A stretch of 64,000 nucleotides of DNA. Source: Aquabacterium fontiphilum (GTDB taxonomy: Bacteria > Pseudomonadota > Gammaproteobacteria > Burkholderiales > Burkholderiaceae_C). Under the pieces are notes generated by a model. That model had not been told where the DNA came from and did not search any database. It saw only the letters and a list, made by a program, of their open reading frames with translations. Both the position numbers and the translations under genes were made by a program. Shown in pieces: positions 46,901 to 55,500 of this stretch (position 1 is the first letter of the stretch; the number at the start of each line of letters is the position of its first letter). The DNA lies in contig NZ_JAAAPN010000014.1 in the NCBI RefSeq assembly GCF_009909205.1, forward strand, positions 62,001-126,000, written 5' to 3'.

Positions 46901-49081
46901 ATGAACCCTGTAGACGCCCCCGAACCCGCGGACACCGCCACGGCCGAGCCCCGGCTGCGCGATGACCTCATCACGCCCGACCCGCTGCTGGACTGCCTCG
47001 TCGAGGTGGCGCGCCTGCACGGCCAAGTGGCCAGCCGGGCCGCCTTGTCCGCCGGGCTGCCGCTCGAGCGCGGCGCACTGCCCTTGTCGCTGGCCGAGCG
47101 GGCAGCAGAACGAGCCGGGCTGACCACCCGCCTTCAGCGCCAGGCACTCACCGAGATCGACGCCGCCACACTGCCAGCCATCCTGCTGCTCCAGGGCCAG
47201 CAGGCCTGCGTGCTGCTGTCGCGAGAAGGCGCGCGCTGCAAGGTGCTGCTGCCCGAGACCGGCCAGGGCGCCGTGTCGATGGAGCTGAGTGCCCTGCAGG
47301 CGCGCTACAGCGGCGTGACCCTGTTCGTTCGCCCCCATTTCCGGCTCGACGAACGCACGCCACGCCCCCGCCCGCAGGCGGCCGACCACTGGTTCTGGGG
47401 CCCGGTGAAGGCCCAGCGCTTCGTCTACCGCGATGTGTTGTGGGCCGCGCTGCTGATCAACCTGTTCGCGCTGGCCCTGCCGCTGTTCTCCATGAACGTT
47501 TATGACCGTGTGGTGCCCAACCATGCGGTCGAAACGCTGTGGGTGCTGGCCATTGGCGTGGTACTGGTGCTGGGCAGCGACCTGTTCATGAAGCTGCTGC
47601 GCAGCCACTTCGTCGATGAAGCCAGCGCGCGCATCGACGTGCTGATCTCGTCGCGGCTGATGGAACGCGTGCTGGGCATGCGGCTGGAGAACCGGCCCCT
47701 GTCGGTCGGCTCATTTGCGTCCAACCTGCGAGGCTTCGAGCAGGTGCGTGACTTCATTGCCTCCAGCACCGTGACGGCGCTGGTCGACCTGCCCTTTGCC
47801 CTGCTCTTCCTGCTGGTGATGGCGTGGATCTCGCCCTGGCTGATCATCCCTGTGGTGCTGGTCTTCGTCAGCATCCTGGTGATGGGCTACATCGCACAGC
47901 ACCGCCTCCATGAGTTGTCGCAAAGCACCTACCAGGCTGCCGCCCAGCGTAACGCCACGCTGGTCGAGAGCCTGACCGGCATCGAGACCATCAAGACGCA
48001 AGGCGCTGAACACCAGATCCAGGCCCGCTGGGAGCGGGCCAACCAGTTCCTGGCCACCTTGAACGTGCGCATGCGCCGGCTGTCATCCGGCTCGGTGTAT
48101 GCGGCGGCCACGCTGCAACAACTGGCCACGGTGAGCATCGTGCTGATCGGCGTGTACCTGATCAGTGATCGGCAACTGACCATGGGCGGTCTGATCGCCT
48201 CCACCATGCTGGCCGGGCGGGCGCTGGCACCAGCCGGCCAGATCGTGGGACTGCTGATGCAGTACCAGGGCGCGCGCACCGCGCTCGAATCGCTCAACCA
48301 GATCATGGCCAAGGATGTCGAGCGCGAGGCCTCCCAGCGTCGCCTTGAGCGCGCCGAACTGAAGGGGGCCATCGAGTTCCGCCATGTGTCTTTCAGCTAT
48401 CCCGGCCGTCAGGACGCCTCGGTACAGGACGTCAGCTTCAAGCTGCAGCCTGGCGAGAAGGTCGCCTTCATCGGCAAGGTCGGCTCCGGCAAGACCACGC
48501 TGCAGAAGCTGCTGCTGGGCCTGTACGCACCCAGCGAGGGGGCCGTGCTGCTCGACGGCATTGACCTGCGACAGCTCGACCCGGCCGACGTGCGCCGCAA
48601 CATGGCCCATGTCTCGCAGGATGTGCAGCTGTTCTACGGCTCGCTGCGCGACAACATCGCATTCGGCATGCCGCACGCCCGCGACGATGCCATCTTCGCC
48701 GCCGCCGAAGTGGCCGGTCTGAGCGAGTTCGTCTCGCGCCACCCGCAGGGCTTCGACATGCCGGTGGGTGAGCGCGGCGAGCTGCTCTCGGGCGGCCAGA
48801 GGCAGAGCGTGGGCATTGCGCGTGCCGTGCTGCACAACGCACCCATCCTGCTCCTGGACGAACCCACCAGCGCCATGGACTTCTCGACCGAGGCTTTCGT
48901 GACACAGCAGCTGCAGCGTTTCTGCCAGAACAAGACCGTGGTGCTGGTCACCCACCGCACGTCCATGCTGTCGTTCGTGGACCGCGTGATCGTGATCGAC
49001 CAGGGCCGCGTCGTGGCAGACGGCCCACGCGACCGCATCATGCAGGCGCTGGCCGCCGGCCGCATCGCCCGCGCATCGTGA
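46901..49081 (+). CDS. lapB: Type I secretion ABC exporter (LapB-like)
   Basis: A 726-residue half-transporter. Residues about 35-160 are a C39-peptidase-like domain without a recognisable QxxxxDCG catalytic site, so it should bind rather than cleave substrate. Membrane helices lie at about 180-415. The nucleotide-binding domain has Walker A GKVGSGKTT near 527, signature LSGGQRQSVGIARA and Walker B ILLLDEPTSAMD. In Pseudomonas this type exports giant biofilm adhesins. The following lapC gene and the nearby lapD, lapG and lapE genes fit a Lap system. The start MNPVDAPEPAD was chosen over an upstream GTG. Confidence 0.9.
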   Translation: MNPVDAPEPADTATAEPRLRDDLITPDPLLDCLVEVARLHGQVASRAALSAGLPLERGALPLSLAERAAERAGLTTRLQRQALTEIDAATLPAILLLQGQQACVLLSREGARCKVLLPETGQGAVSMELSALQARYSGVTLFVRPHFRLDERTPRPRPQAADHWFWGPVKAQRFVYRDVLWAALLINLFALALPLFSMNVYDRVVPNHAVETLWVLAIGVVLVLGSDLFMKLLRSHFVDEASARIDVLISSRLMERVLGMRLENRPLSVGSFASNLRGFEQVRDFIASSTVTALVDLPFALLFLLVMAWISPWLIIPVVLVFVSILVMGYIAQHRLHELSQSTYQAAAQRNATLVESLTGIETIKTQGAEHQIQARWERANQFLATLNVRMRRLSSGSVYAAATLQQLATVSIVLIGVYLISDRQLTMGGLIASTMLAGRALAPAGQIVGLLMQYQGARTALESLNQIMAKDVEREASQRRLERAELKGAIEFRHVSFSYPGRQDASVQDVSFKLQPGEKVAFIGKVGSGKTTLQKLLLGLYAPSEGAVLLDGIDLRQLDPADVRRNMAHVSQDVQLFYGSLRDNIAFGMPHARDDAIFAAAEVAGLSEFVSRHPQGFDMPVGERGELLSGGQRQSVGIARAVLHNAPILLLDEPTSAMDFSTEAFVTQQLQRFCQNKTVVLVTHRTSMLSFVDRVIVIDQGRVVADGPRDRIMQALAAGRIARAS

Positions 49082-49103
49082 TGAGAACCCGAAGGATCAC
49101 GGC

Positions 49104-50546
49104 ATGAGCACGCTGCAACGCATGGGCCAAGGCACGCTGGACGTGCTGGAGCGCATTCGCCGGGGCTGCGCCCCCGTCACCGATCGGCTGCTGGACAAGC
49201 TGGCAGGCCCCCGAGTCGACCCCTCTGCCGCCGCTCAGGCCGGCATGCGCAGCTTCGAGCAGGAGGCCGAGGCCATCATGTCCACCGCGAAGACACATCG
49301 CGCGCAGACGCTCGTTCGCAGCGCGGTCGTCGTCACGGTCGTCTTGCTGGTGTGGGCCAGTGTGGCACCCATCGACGAGGTCACCAAGGGCGAGGCCAAG
49401 GTGATCCCTTCACGGCAACTGCAGGTGATCCAGTCGCTGGATGGCGGCGTGGTGTCAGAGATTTTGGTCAAGGAAGGCCAGGTAGTGGAAGCCGGCCAGC
49501 TCCTGCTCAAGGTCGACGAGACACGCGCCACCTCGGGTGTGCGCGAGAGCGCGGCGCAGGCGTTTTCGCTGCGGGTGAAGGCGGCACGACTGAAGGCCCT
49601 GGCCGAGGGCACGGGCTTCTCCCCGCCCGCCGCGCAAGATGGCAACGAGGAAGAAGCGCGCATTCTGGATGAAGAGCGCCAGCTGTATGACGCCAAACGC
49701 TCGGAGCTGATGGCACTGGTGTCGATCAGTGAACAGCAGCTCGCCCAGCGCCGTCAGGAGCTCAGCGAGGCGCAAGCCCGACGCAGCTCGGCCGCCCGCA
49801 GCCTCGACCTGTCGCAGCAGGAGCTGGCCAAAACCCGGCCGCTGTTGAGCACGGGCGCCGTGTCAGAGGTCGAAGTCTTGCGGCTCGAACGTGAGGTGAG
49901 CCGGGCCCGAGGCGACATGGAGCAAGCCGGTGCGCAAAGCGCCCGCGCCCAGGCCGCCATTGCGGAGGCCTCGCGCAAGATTCAGGAAACCGATCTGTCG
50001 TTCCGCAACGAGGCGCGGCGCGAGTTGTCCGACGTGCTCGCCCGCCTCAATGCCCTCAATGAAGGCGCGGTGGCCCTGGCCGACAAGGTCGACAAGTCCC
50101 AGGTGAGATCGCCGGTGCGCGGGCGCGTGCAGCGCCTGCTGGCCAACACGGTCGGCGGGGTGGTGAGCCCGGGACGGGACATTGTCGAAATCGTGCCGCT
50201 GGACGACGCGCTCGTGCTCGAGGCCAAGATCCAGCCGCGCGACATCGCCTTCATCCACCCCGGCCAGAAGGCCACCGTCAAGTTCACGGCCTACGACTTC
50301 TCGATCTATGGCGGCATGGACGCCGTGGTCGAGAACATCAGCCCGGATACCGTCACCGACGAGCGCGGCAACAACACCTACTACGTTGTGCGCGTGCGCA
50401 CCACGCAACCGCAGATCAAGGAAGGCATGCCCATCATGCCGGGCATGACAGCCGAGGTGGATGTGCTCACAGGCAAGAAGACGGTAATGGGTTACCTGCT
50501 CAAGCCGGTGCTCAAGGCACACGACCGAGCGCTAACCGAGCGCTAA
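49104..50546 (+). CDS. lapC: Type I secretion membrane fusion protein (LapC-like, HlyD family)
   Basis: A 480-residue protein. A cytoplasmic N-terminal part (1-70) precedes one helix (VVVTVVLLVWASVAPI). Lipoyl halves QVIQSLDGGVVSEILVKEGQVVEAGQLLLKVDE and SPVRGRVQRLLANTVGGVVSPG flank a long coiled coil (about 150-330). The C-terminal domain ends ALTER. It connects LapB to the TolC-type channel LapE. It follows lapB by 22 bases. The stop falls inside a tandem 11-bp repeat. Confidence 0.92.
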   Translation: MSTLQRMGQGTLDVLERIRRGCAPVTDRLLDKLAGPRVDPSAAAQAGMRSFEQEAEAIMSTAKTHRAQTLVRSAVVVTVVLLVWASVAPIDEVTKGEAKVIPSRQLQVIQSLDGGVVSEILVKEGQVVEAGQLLLKVDETRATSGVRESAAQAFSLRVKAARLKALAEGTGFSPPAAQDGNEEEARILDEERQLYDAKRSELMALVSISEQQLAQRRQELSEAQARRSSAARSLDLSQQELAKTRPLLSTGAVSEVEVLRLEREVSRARGDMEQAGAQSARAQAAIAEASRKIQETDLSFRNEARRELSDVLARLNALNEGAVALADKVDKSQVRSPVRGRVQRLLANTVGGVVSPGRDIVEIVPLDDALVLEAKIQPRDIAFIHPGQKATVKFTAYDFSIYGGMDAVVENISPDTVTDERGNNTYYVVRVRTTQPQIKEGMPIMPGMTAEVDVLTGKKTVMGYLLKPVLKAHDRALTER

Positions 50547-50556
50547 CCGAGCGCTA
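50524..50556 (+). repeat. Three tandem copies of an 11-bp unit at the 3' end of lapC
   Basis: ACCGAGCGCTA is repeated three times without interruption (50524-50534, 50535-50545, 50546-50556). The lapC stop TAA at 50544-50546 spans the second/third copies. The unit is not a multiple of three. Degenerate GCGCTA/CACTAGTGGG units continue to about 50590. Slippage may have created it. Confidence 0.9.
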
Positions 50557-50603
50557 GTGGGCGCGCTAATGGGGGCACTAGTGGGCGCTGACCCTGCGTC
50601 CTC

Positions 50604-50619
50604 GTCCGGCGCGCCGGAC
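50604..50619. terminator. 16-bp perfect palindrome between lapC and lapD
   Basis: GTCCGGCGCGCCGGAC is self-complementary over its full length. It sits in the 86-base gap between the convergent lapC and lapD genes. It lacks a loop and a U-tract, so terminator action is uncertain; it could be a protein-binding site. Confidence 0.4.
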
Positions 50620-50632
50620 TCGGGTCGCCACC

Positions 50633-52552
50633 TCAGGACGCCAGGCGCACAGCCGGGCCAGTCACGCCGTCCACCCCACACTGCCACAGCGCCGACATGT
50701 CGGCCGCATCGTTGACGCCCTCGGCATAGACCTGCAGGCCGAGGCCGTGCAGCATGCTGGCCGTGGCCGTCACGAAGGCGGCGCGGCTCGCGTCCTGGGC
50801 CACGCCCTGCACCACAGCCGCATCCAGCTTGATGTAGTCCAGCCCCACCTCGAACAGCGCCTCCACCCGGGTCAGGCGCTCACCGGCATGCTCCAGGCCG
50901 ACGCGTACGCCCAGGGGGCGCAATTGCTGGCACAACTCGTGAACCAGATCGGGACGCTCGATCGCCGCCGGCTCGGCCACTTCCAGCCACAGCCGCGAGG
51001 CAAGCTGTGGCGACTCAAGCAGGTGATCGCGCAGACGCGGCACGAAGCTGCTGTCCAGCAGCGACGCGGGCGACACATTGACGCCGCGGCTGGCGTGGTC
51101 CTGCGCCATCCCCTCCAGCGCCAGCACGACTGCCAGCTCGTCGATCTGCGAGGTCAGGCCGGTGCGCATGGCCATGGGCAGCCAGTGCGCTGCCGACACG
51201 GGCTCACCTGCCTCGTCGAGTTGCAGCCGCATCGGGCACTCCATGTGCACCAGGCGCCGCTGGGCATCCACCACCGGGAAGGCCCCCAGCTGCACGCGCC
51301 GCTCCATCAGCGCAGCGTGCAGCACGCGGCGCCATTCGTCTTCGCCTCGCACCGGGGTCTGGTCCGTCGGAGACAAGGCCTGCTCCACCGAGAACACGCC
51401 CTTGCTTTCGGCCAGGGCCAGCGCCGAATCGGCTGCGGCGAGCAATTGGTGCATGCGCATGCCGCGGCGCCAGGCCACCGCCCCGACCACCACACCGCCT
51501 TGTACCGCGTGTTCGGCAAAGGCCCGGCGCAGCGCATCCGCATAATGCTGCGCCTCGGGCAGCGGGACGTCGCCGCCGGCCAGGCACACGGCAAAGTCGC
51601 CACCATTGAGCCGCCCGAGCGCCGAGACGGTCACGCCGGAGGACACCTCGCCCAAGGCCTTGGCAATGCGCTGCAGCAAGGCGTCGGTGTGGCGGTGGCC
51701 GAGCGTGCGGTTGATGCCGGTCAGGTCCAGCACCCGGATCAGGTACAGGGCACCATGCGTGGCGCGCTCTTCGCTGTCGAGCAACGCCGTCAGCTGCGCC
51801 ATGAAATGCCGTCGGTGCGACAGCCCGGTCAAGGGGTCGCAGTGCGCTTGCTGACGCAGGAGCTCCACCTGAGCGGCCTGCTCGTCGAACAAGGCCTTGA
51901 GGCGCACCACCATCGTGTTCATGGCGCCGCCGAGTCGGGCCAGCTCCGGCACCTTGGGTTCAGGCAGCGTCACGAACCGGCGGTCCATCAAGGCTTGCGC
52001 CTGGCCGACCACCCCATCCAGCGGGCGCCGGATGCGCGCCACGCCCCACGAGGCCACCAGCCCGGACAGCGCCCCAAGGACACCCAGCCAGCCGGCGGTC
52101 TGAATCGCCCCCTGCCACAGCTGCGCATGGGCAAAGCTCGAGTGGCTGACCACCTCGACCGAGCCCACCGCACGCCAGCCGTTGGAAACCTGGGCCACCC
52201 CCGGCGCAGACTGCACCGGCATCATCCGTACAAACCACTGCGGCGCCTGACGCGGCAGCACACGGGCGTCCATCTCGCGGTCGACCACCACGCGGCCGCC
52301 CGCGTCCTTGAGGGTGATGCGCTGGTAGAAGCCGGTATCGAACATGGCCGCCACGGTCAGTTCCATGGCGGTGACATCGCCGCGCTGCTGCGACAGGTTG
52401 AGCGCCAGCGACTGGGCGTTGTCGGCGTTCTTCAGCCGCAGCTGGGTCTCGAGGTAGCCCCGAGCCGACCACATCCACACGGCAAAACTGCCCACAAACG
52501 CCATCAGCAGCGTGGCGAGCAGCAGCAACCAGATCTGGCGGATCAATGACAT
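50633..52552 (-). CDS. lapD: LapD-like c-di-GMP receptor with degenerate GGDEF and EAL domains
   Basis: A 639-residue inner-membrane protein. A LapD/MoxY periplasmic domain (about 30-150) lies between two helices and contains VSNGWRAVG with Trp126, aligned with the LapG-contacting Trp125 of Pseudomonas LapD. A HAMP segment (about 165-215) leads to a GGDEF domain whose motif is NGGDF (316-320), lacking the catalytic Glu, and an EAL domain reading ECP (438-440) in place of EAL. Both enzyme sites look dead, as in LapD, which binds c-di-GMP and sequesters LapG. The gene follows lapG on the same strand. Confidence 0.9.
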   Translation of the reverse strand: MSLIRQIWLLLLATLLMAFVGSFAVWMWSARGYLETQLRLKNADNAQSLALNLSQQRGDVTAMELTVAAMFDTGFYQRITLKDAGGRVVVDREMDARVLPRQAPQWFVRMMPVQSAPGVAQVSNGWRAVGSVEVVSHSSFAHAQLWQGAIQTAGWLGVLGALSGLVASWGVARIRRPLDGVVGQAQALMDRRFVTLPEPKVPELARLGGAMNTMVVRLKALFDEQAAQVELLRQQAHCDPLTGLSHRRHFMAQLTALLDSEERATHGALYLIRVLDLTGINRTLGHRHTDALLQRIAKALGEVSSGVTVSALGRLNGGDFAVCLAGGDVPLPEAQHYADALRRAFAEHAVQGGVVVGAVAWRRGMRMHQLLAAADSALALAESKGVFSVEQALSPTDQTPVRGEDEWRRVLHAALMERRVQLGAFPVVDAQRRLVHMECPMRLQLDEAGEPVSAAHWLPMAMRTGLTSQIDELAVVLALEGMAQDHASRGVNVSPASLLDSSFVPRLRDHLLESPQLASRLWLEVAEPAAIERPDLVHELCQQLRPLGVRVGLEHAGERLTRVEALFEVGLDYIKLDAAVVQGVAQDASRAAFVTATASMLHGLGLQVYAEGVNDAADMSALWQCGVDGVTGPAVRLAS

Positions 52553-52580
52553 GCGTGCTCCTGGCTGTTGCGTTCCTGCA

Positions 52581-53291
52581 TCACCACCAGCCCTCCGAAC
52601 GCGCCTTCATGAGCGCGTCGCGCCAGCGCGACAGCCGCGCAGTCGGGTCACCGGCCGTGGTCGTGCCCACCCCTTGCCACAGCCCCTCTGCATTGAAGCT
52701 GAAGACAGGCGTGAGGTCGGGGCGGCGGGATGCAGGGCGGATGTCGGTCACAAGGTTGTCCAGAATGAGGGGTTCGGCATCGGGTTCGGGGTAGTACGCC
52801 AGGACCATGTGGGCCTGTACCGCACCGCCCATGTCGGCCCGCACATACACGAGTCGCATCTTCACACCTGGGACGCCGGCCGCGAGCAAGGAGAAATACT
52901 TGCCGATGGCGTAATCCTCGCAGTCGCCGCGCGCCTTGGCGAGCGTTTCCAGCGGCGAGGCCCAATAGTCAACCTGGCCCCAGACCTCACGGTCGTCGGC
53001 ATACAACACCTGGCGGTTGAAGAACGCATTGATGGCCCGCAGCCGGGCCACTTCCGGTTGACCGGCGGCCTCGGCGATTTCCTGAATCAGCATCTGCGCG
53101 CGCGCGGCCGTGCCCGGCCCCATGCGCCCCGCCTGCTGCAGCACCCGGGGCGAATCCCAGGCCTGCACGGCCCCCAGCATCAGACACGCGGCCACCAGTG
53201 CGCCACGCAGCCAGCGGCCAGCGCGCTTCAGGCGCGCGCGCACCTCCCCCGGCCAGCCCAGGCCAGCGGCATGCGGATAGAGCGAGGGCAT
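52581..53291 (-). CDS. lapG: LapG-like periplasmic cysteine protease (transglutaminase-like, BTLCP)
   Basis: A 236-residue protein with a signal/membrane segment (about 30-45). The triad is complete: Cys124 in RGDCEDYAIGKY, His161 in VQAHMVLAYY and Asp178 in LILDNLV. Each is exactly 11 residues below Cys135, His172 and Asp189 of Pseudomonas LapG, which supports the assignment. The family is calcium dependent and cuts the N-terminus of LapA-type adhesins to release biofilm. It precedes lapD by 28 bases in the same operon. The start ATG 53291 is preferred over GTG 53309. Confidence 0.92.
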   Translation of the reverse strand: MPSLYPHAAGLGWPGEVRARLKRAGRWLRGALVAACLMLGAVQAWDSPRVLQQAGRMGPGTAARAQMLIQEIAEAAGQPEVARLRAINAFFNRQVLYADDREVWGQVDYWASPLETLAKARGDCEDYAIGKYFSLLAAGVPGVKMRLVYVRADMGGAVQAHMVLAYYPEPDAEPLILDNLVTDIRPASRRPDLTPVFSFNAEGLWQGVGTTTAGDPTARLSRWRDALMKARSEGWW

Positions 53292-53504
53292 GGAAAAGGG
53301 GCGATCCACACTGGTTCATCGGCATCCCAGGGGGAAAACTTGACCAGGCAGCCCCGCCCCTGGAGGGGACCCTGCAACCGCGGGGGGCACCCATCCACCC
53401 AGGGGGGCGCCCGCATTTCAAGAGGAAATTTTTGATGCCAGAATGATCGGTTAGAAATTGTTTCTTTGCCTGACGCTCAGCAACAACCGCACTGAGGTAT
53501 CGAG

Positions 53505-55361
53505 ATGTCCATGAAGTTGAAGACCGGTCTGACCCTTCTGGCCCTGGCCAGCCTGAGCACCGTGGCCCTGGCCCAGAATGCCCCTCAGAGCGCCGCTCTG
53601 AGCGGTCTGTCCGACGCAGCACAGAAGGCCATCTCGCAGAATCCCGAGGTCACTGCCCGTTTGAACGCCTTGCGTGCGGCCGCAAATGAGATGGATGTGG
53701 CCCGTGGCGCCTACCGGCCCCGCGTCGACCTGAGCGCCGGTGTGGGTCGTGACAGCGACCGCATCACCACCCGCAACCCCGAATCGCAAAGCCTCACCCG
53801 CAATGGCATCGCCCTGAGTGCCACCCAGGTGCTCTGGAACGGCCAGGCCACCCGCAACGAGGTCGAGCGCCTGGGCCATGCCCGCCTGGTGCGCTACTTC
53901 GAATTCCTGGGCGCCACCGAAGACGCCGCCCTGGAAGCCGCCCGCGCCTACATCGACGTGCAGCGCTTCCGCCGCATGGTTGAACTGGCCGAAGAGAACT
54001 ATGTGCAACACAAGTACGTCTTCGACCAGCTGCAAAGCAAGTTCAAGGCAGGCGTGGGCCGTGGCGTGGATTCCGAACAGGCCAACGCCCGCCTGGCCCT
54101 GGCCGAGTCCAACCTGACCACCGAGCGTGCCAACCTGCACGACGTGAGCGCCCGTTACCTGCGCATCGTGGGCGAGGCGCCGCGCGCCGGCCAGGCCGCT
54201 GCAGCAGGCCTGGATCGCAACCTGCCGGCCACCTACACCGACAGCATCAGCCTGGCGCTGGCCCAAAACGCCACCATCAGCGCATCCATCGAAAACGTGC
54301 GCGCCGCACAGGCCGATGTCCGTGTTCAGGACAGCGCCTACCAGCCTCGCGTAGAAGCCCGCGTGCGCAGCGGCTTCGGCAAGAACTTCGACGGCGTGCG
54401 CGATCAGAAGCGTGACACCGCTGCCGAATTGCTGCTGAACTGGAACCTGTACAACGGCGGCTCGGATCAGGCCCGCGTACGCCAGTACGCCGACCTGCTC
54501 AACCAGGCCCAGGATCTGCGCGACAAGGCCTGCCGCGACGTGCGCCAGACCGTGGCCATCGCCCACAACGACATCCGCAAGCTCAAGGAGCAACTCGTTG
54601 CGCTGGACCGCAACGTCCTGGCCATCGAGAAGGCCCGCGACGCCTATCGCCAGCAGTTCGACATCGGCCAGCGCAGCCTGCTGGATCTGCTCAACGCCGA
54701 GAACGAGCTCTACACGGCCAAGCGCGCCTACGCCAACGCCGAGCAGGATCTGATGCTGGCCTACGCCCGCACCCATGCCGCCCAGAACACGCTCACGGCC
54801 ACGCTCGGCCTGAGCCGTGACAACACCGGCGCCGACGCCGCCAACAACTGGCGAGCCGAGGGCGACGCAGCTCAACGCTGTCCGGTGGTGACGGTCGAGC
54901 CTGAAGGCGCCACGCGCGAGCAACTGAACGATCGCGCCCGCAAAATGGCCACCCCGGCCATGAGCAGCAGCATCGCCGCACCAGCAACCGTTGCTGCTGC
55001 GCCCGTGAGCTCCGCGCCGGACGCGACCGCCCTGGCCACCGTGAACGAACGCCTGCAGGGCTGGGCCGAGGCCTGGACGGCCAAGGATGTCGAGCGCTAC
55101 CTGGGCTTCTACAGCAAGTCCTTCGCGCCTGCCCGCAGCTCGCACGCCCGCTGGGAGGCCGAGCGTCGTCGCATGGTGAGCAAGCCTGGTCCGATCGAAG
55201 TGCGTGTCAGTGACGTGAAGACGTCGGTTCAGAACAATGCCGTCGTGACCCGTTTCAGCCAGACCTACCGTTCGCAGGGCTACAACGACACCAGCGCCAA
55301 GGCGCTGACCTGGCAGAAGGACGATGGCAACTGGGTGATCGTTGCGGAGAGCAACCGCTGA
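53505..55361 (+). CDS. lapE: TolC-family outer membrane channel (LapE-like) fused to an NTF2-like domain
   Basis: A 618-residue protein with signal peptide ending VALAQNAP. The TolC core (about 30-450) has GAYRPRVDLSAGVGRD, LNWNLYNGGSDQARVRQY and FDIGQRSLLDLLNAENELYTAKRAYANAEQDL. A linker rich in Ala/Pro (about 480-505) leads to residues 505-618, which form an NTF2/SnoaL-like domain: VNERLQGWAEAWTAKDVERYLGFYSKSFAP and WQKDDGNWVIVAES. This domain resembles the Cds6-type domains of some L,D-transpeptidases. It probably completes the LapBC exporter. It is followed by a clear terminator. Confidence 0.9.
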   Translation: MSMKLKTGLTLLALASLSTVALAQNAPQSAALSGLSDAAQKAISQNPEVTARLNALRAAANEMDVARGAYRPRVDLSAGVGRDSDRITTRNPESQSLTRNGIALSATQVLWNGQATRNEVERLGHARLVRYFEFLGATEDAALEAARAYIDVQRFRRMVELAEENYVQHKYVFDQLQSKFKAGVGRGVDSEQANARLALAESNLTTERANLHDVSARYLRIVGEAPRAGQAAAAGLDRNLPATYTDSISLALAQNATISASIENVRAAQADVRVQDSAYQPRVEARVRSGFGKNFDGVRDQKRDTAAELLLNWNLYNGGSDQARVRQYADLLNQAQDLRDKACRDVRQTVAIAHNDIRKLKEQLVALDRNVLAIEKARDAYRQQFDIGQRSLLDLLNAENELYTAKRAYANAEQDLMLAYARTHAAQNTLTATLGLSRDNTGADAANNWRAEGDAAQRCPVVTVEPEGATREQLNDRARKMATPAMSSSIAAPATVAAAPVSSAPDATALATVNERLQGWAEAWTAKDVERYLGFYSKSFAPARSSHARWEAERRRMVSKPGPIEVRVSDVKTSVQNNAVVTRFSQTYRSQGYNDTSAKALTWQKDDGNWVIVAESNR

Positions 55362-55385
55362 GCCCCGCTGACATCGCTGGTTACC

Positions 55386-55411
55386 AAGCGCCCCTCGGGG
55401 CGCTTTTTTTT
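55386..55411 (+). terminator. Rho-independent terminator after lapE
   Basis: AGCGCCCC (55387-55394) and GGGGCGCT (55397-55404) form a perfect 8-bp stem with a minimal loop, followed by a run of eight Ts. It lies 25 bases past the lapE stop. Confidence 0.92.
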
Positions 55412-55500
55412 GGTACGGCGTCGGGATGAGGCCGCTTTGTCGCCGCTAAGGGGCGTCTCGCAAACACATGCGCACCACCAAGGTGCCATAGCATCATGGC

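Noticed and set aside
46901-47400. Active C39 peptidase domain in the LapB-like exporter
   Set aside because: The catalytic Cys motif and its context are not recognisable, so it is a C39-like substrate-binding domain.
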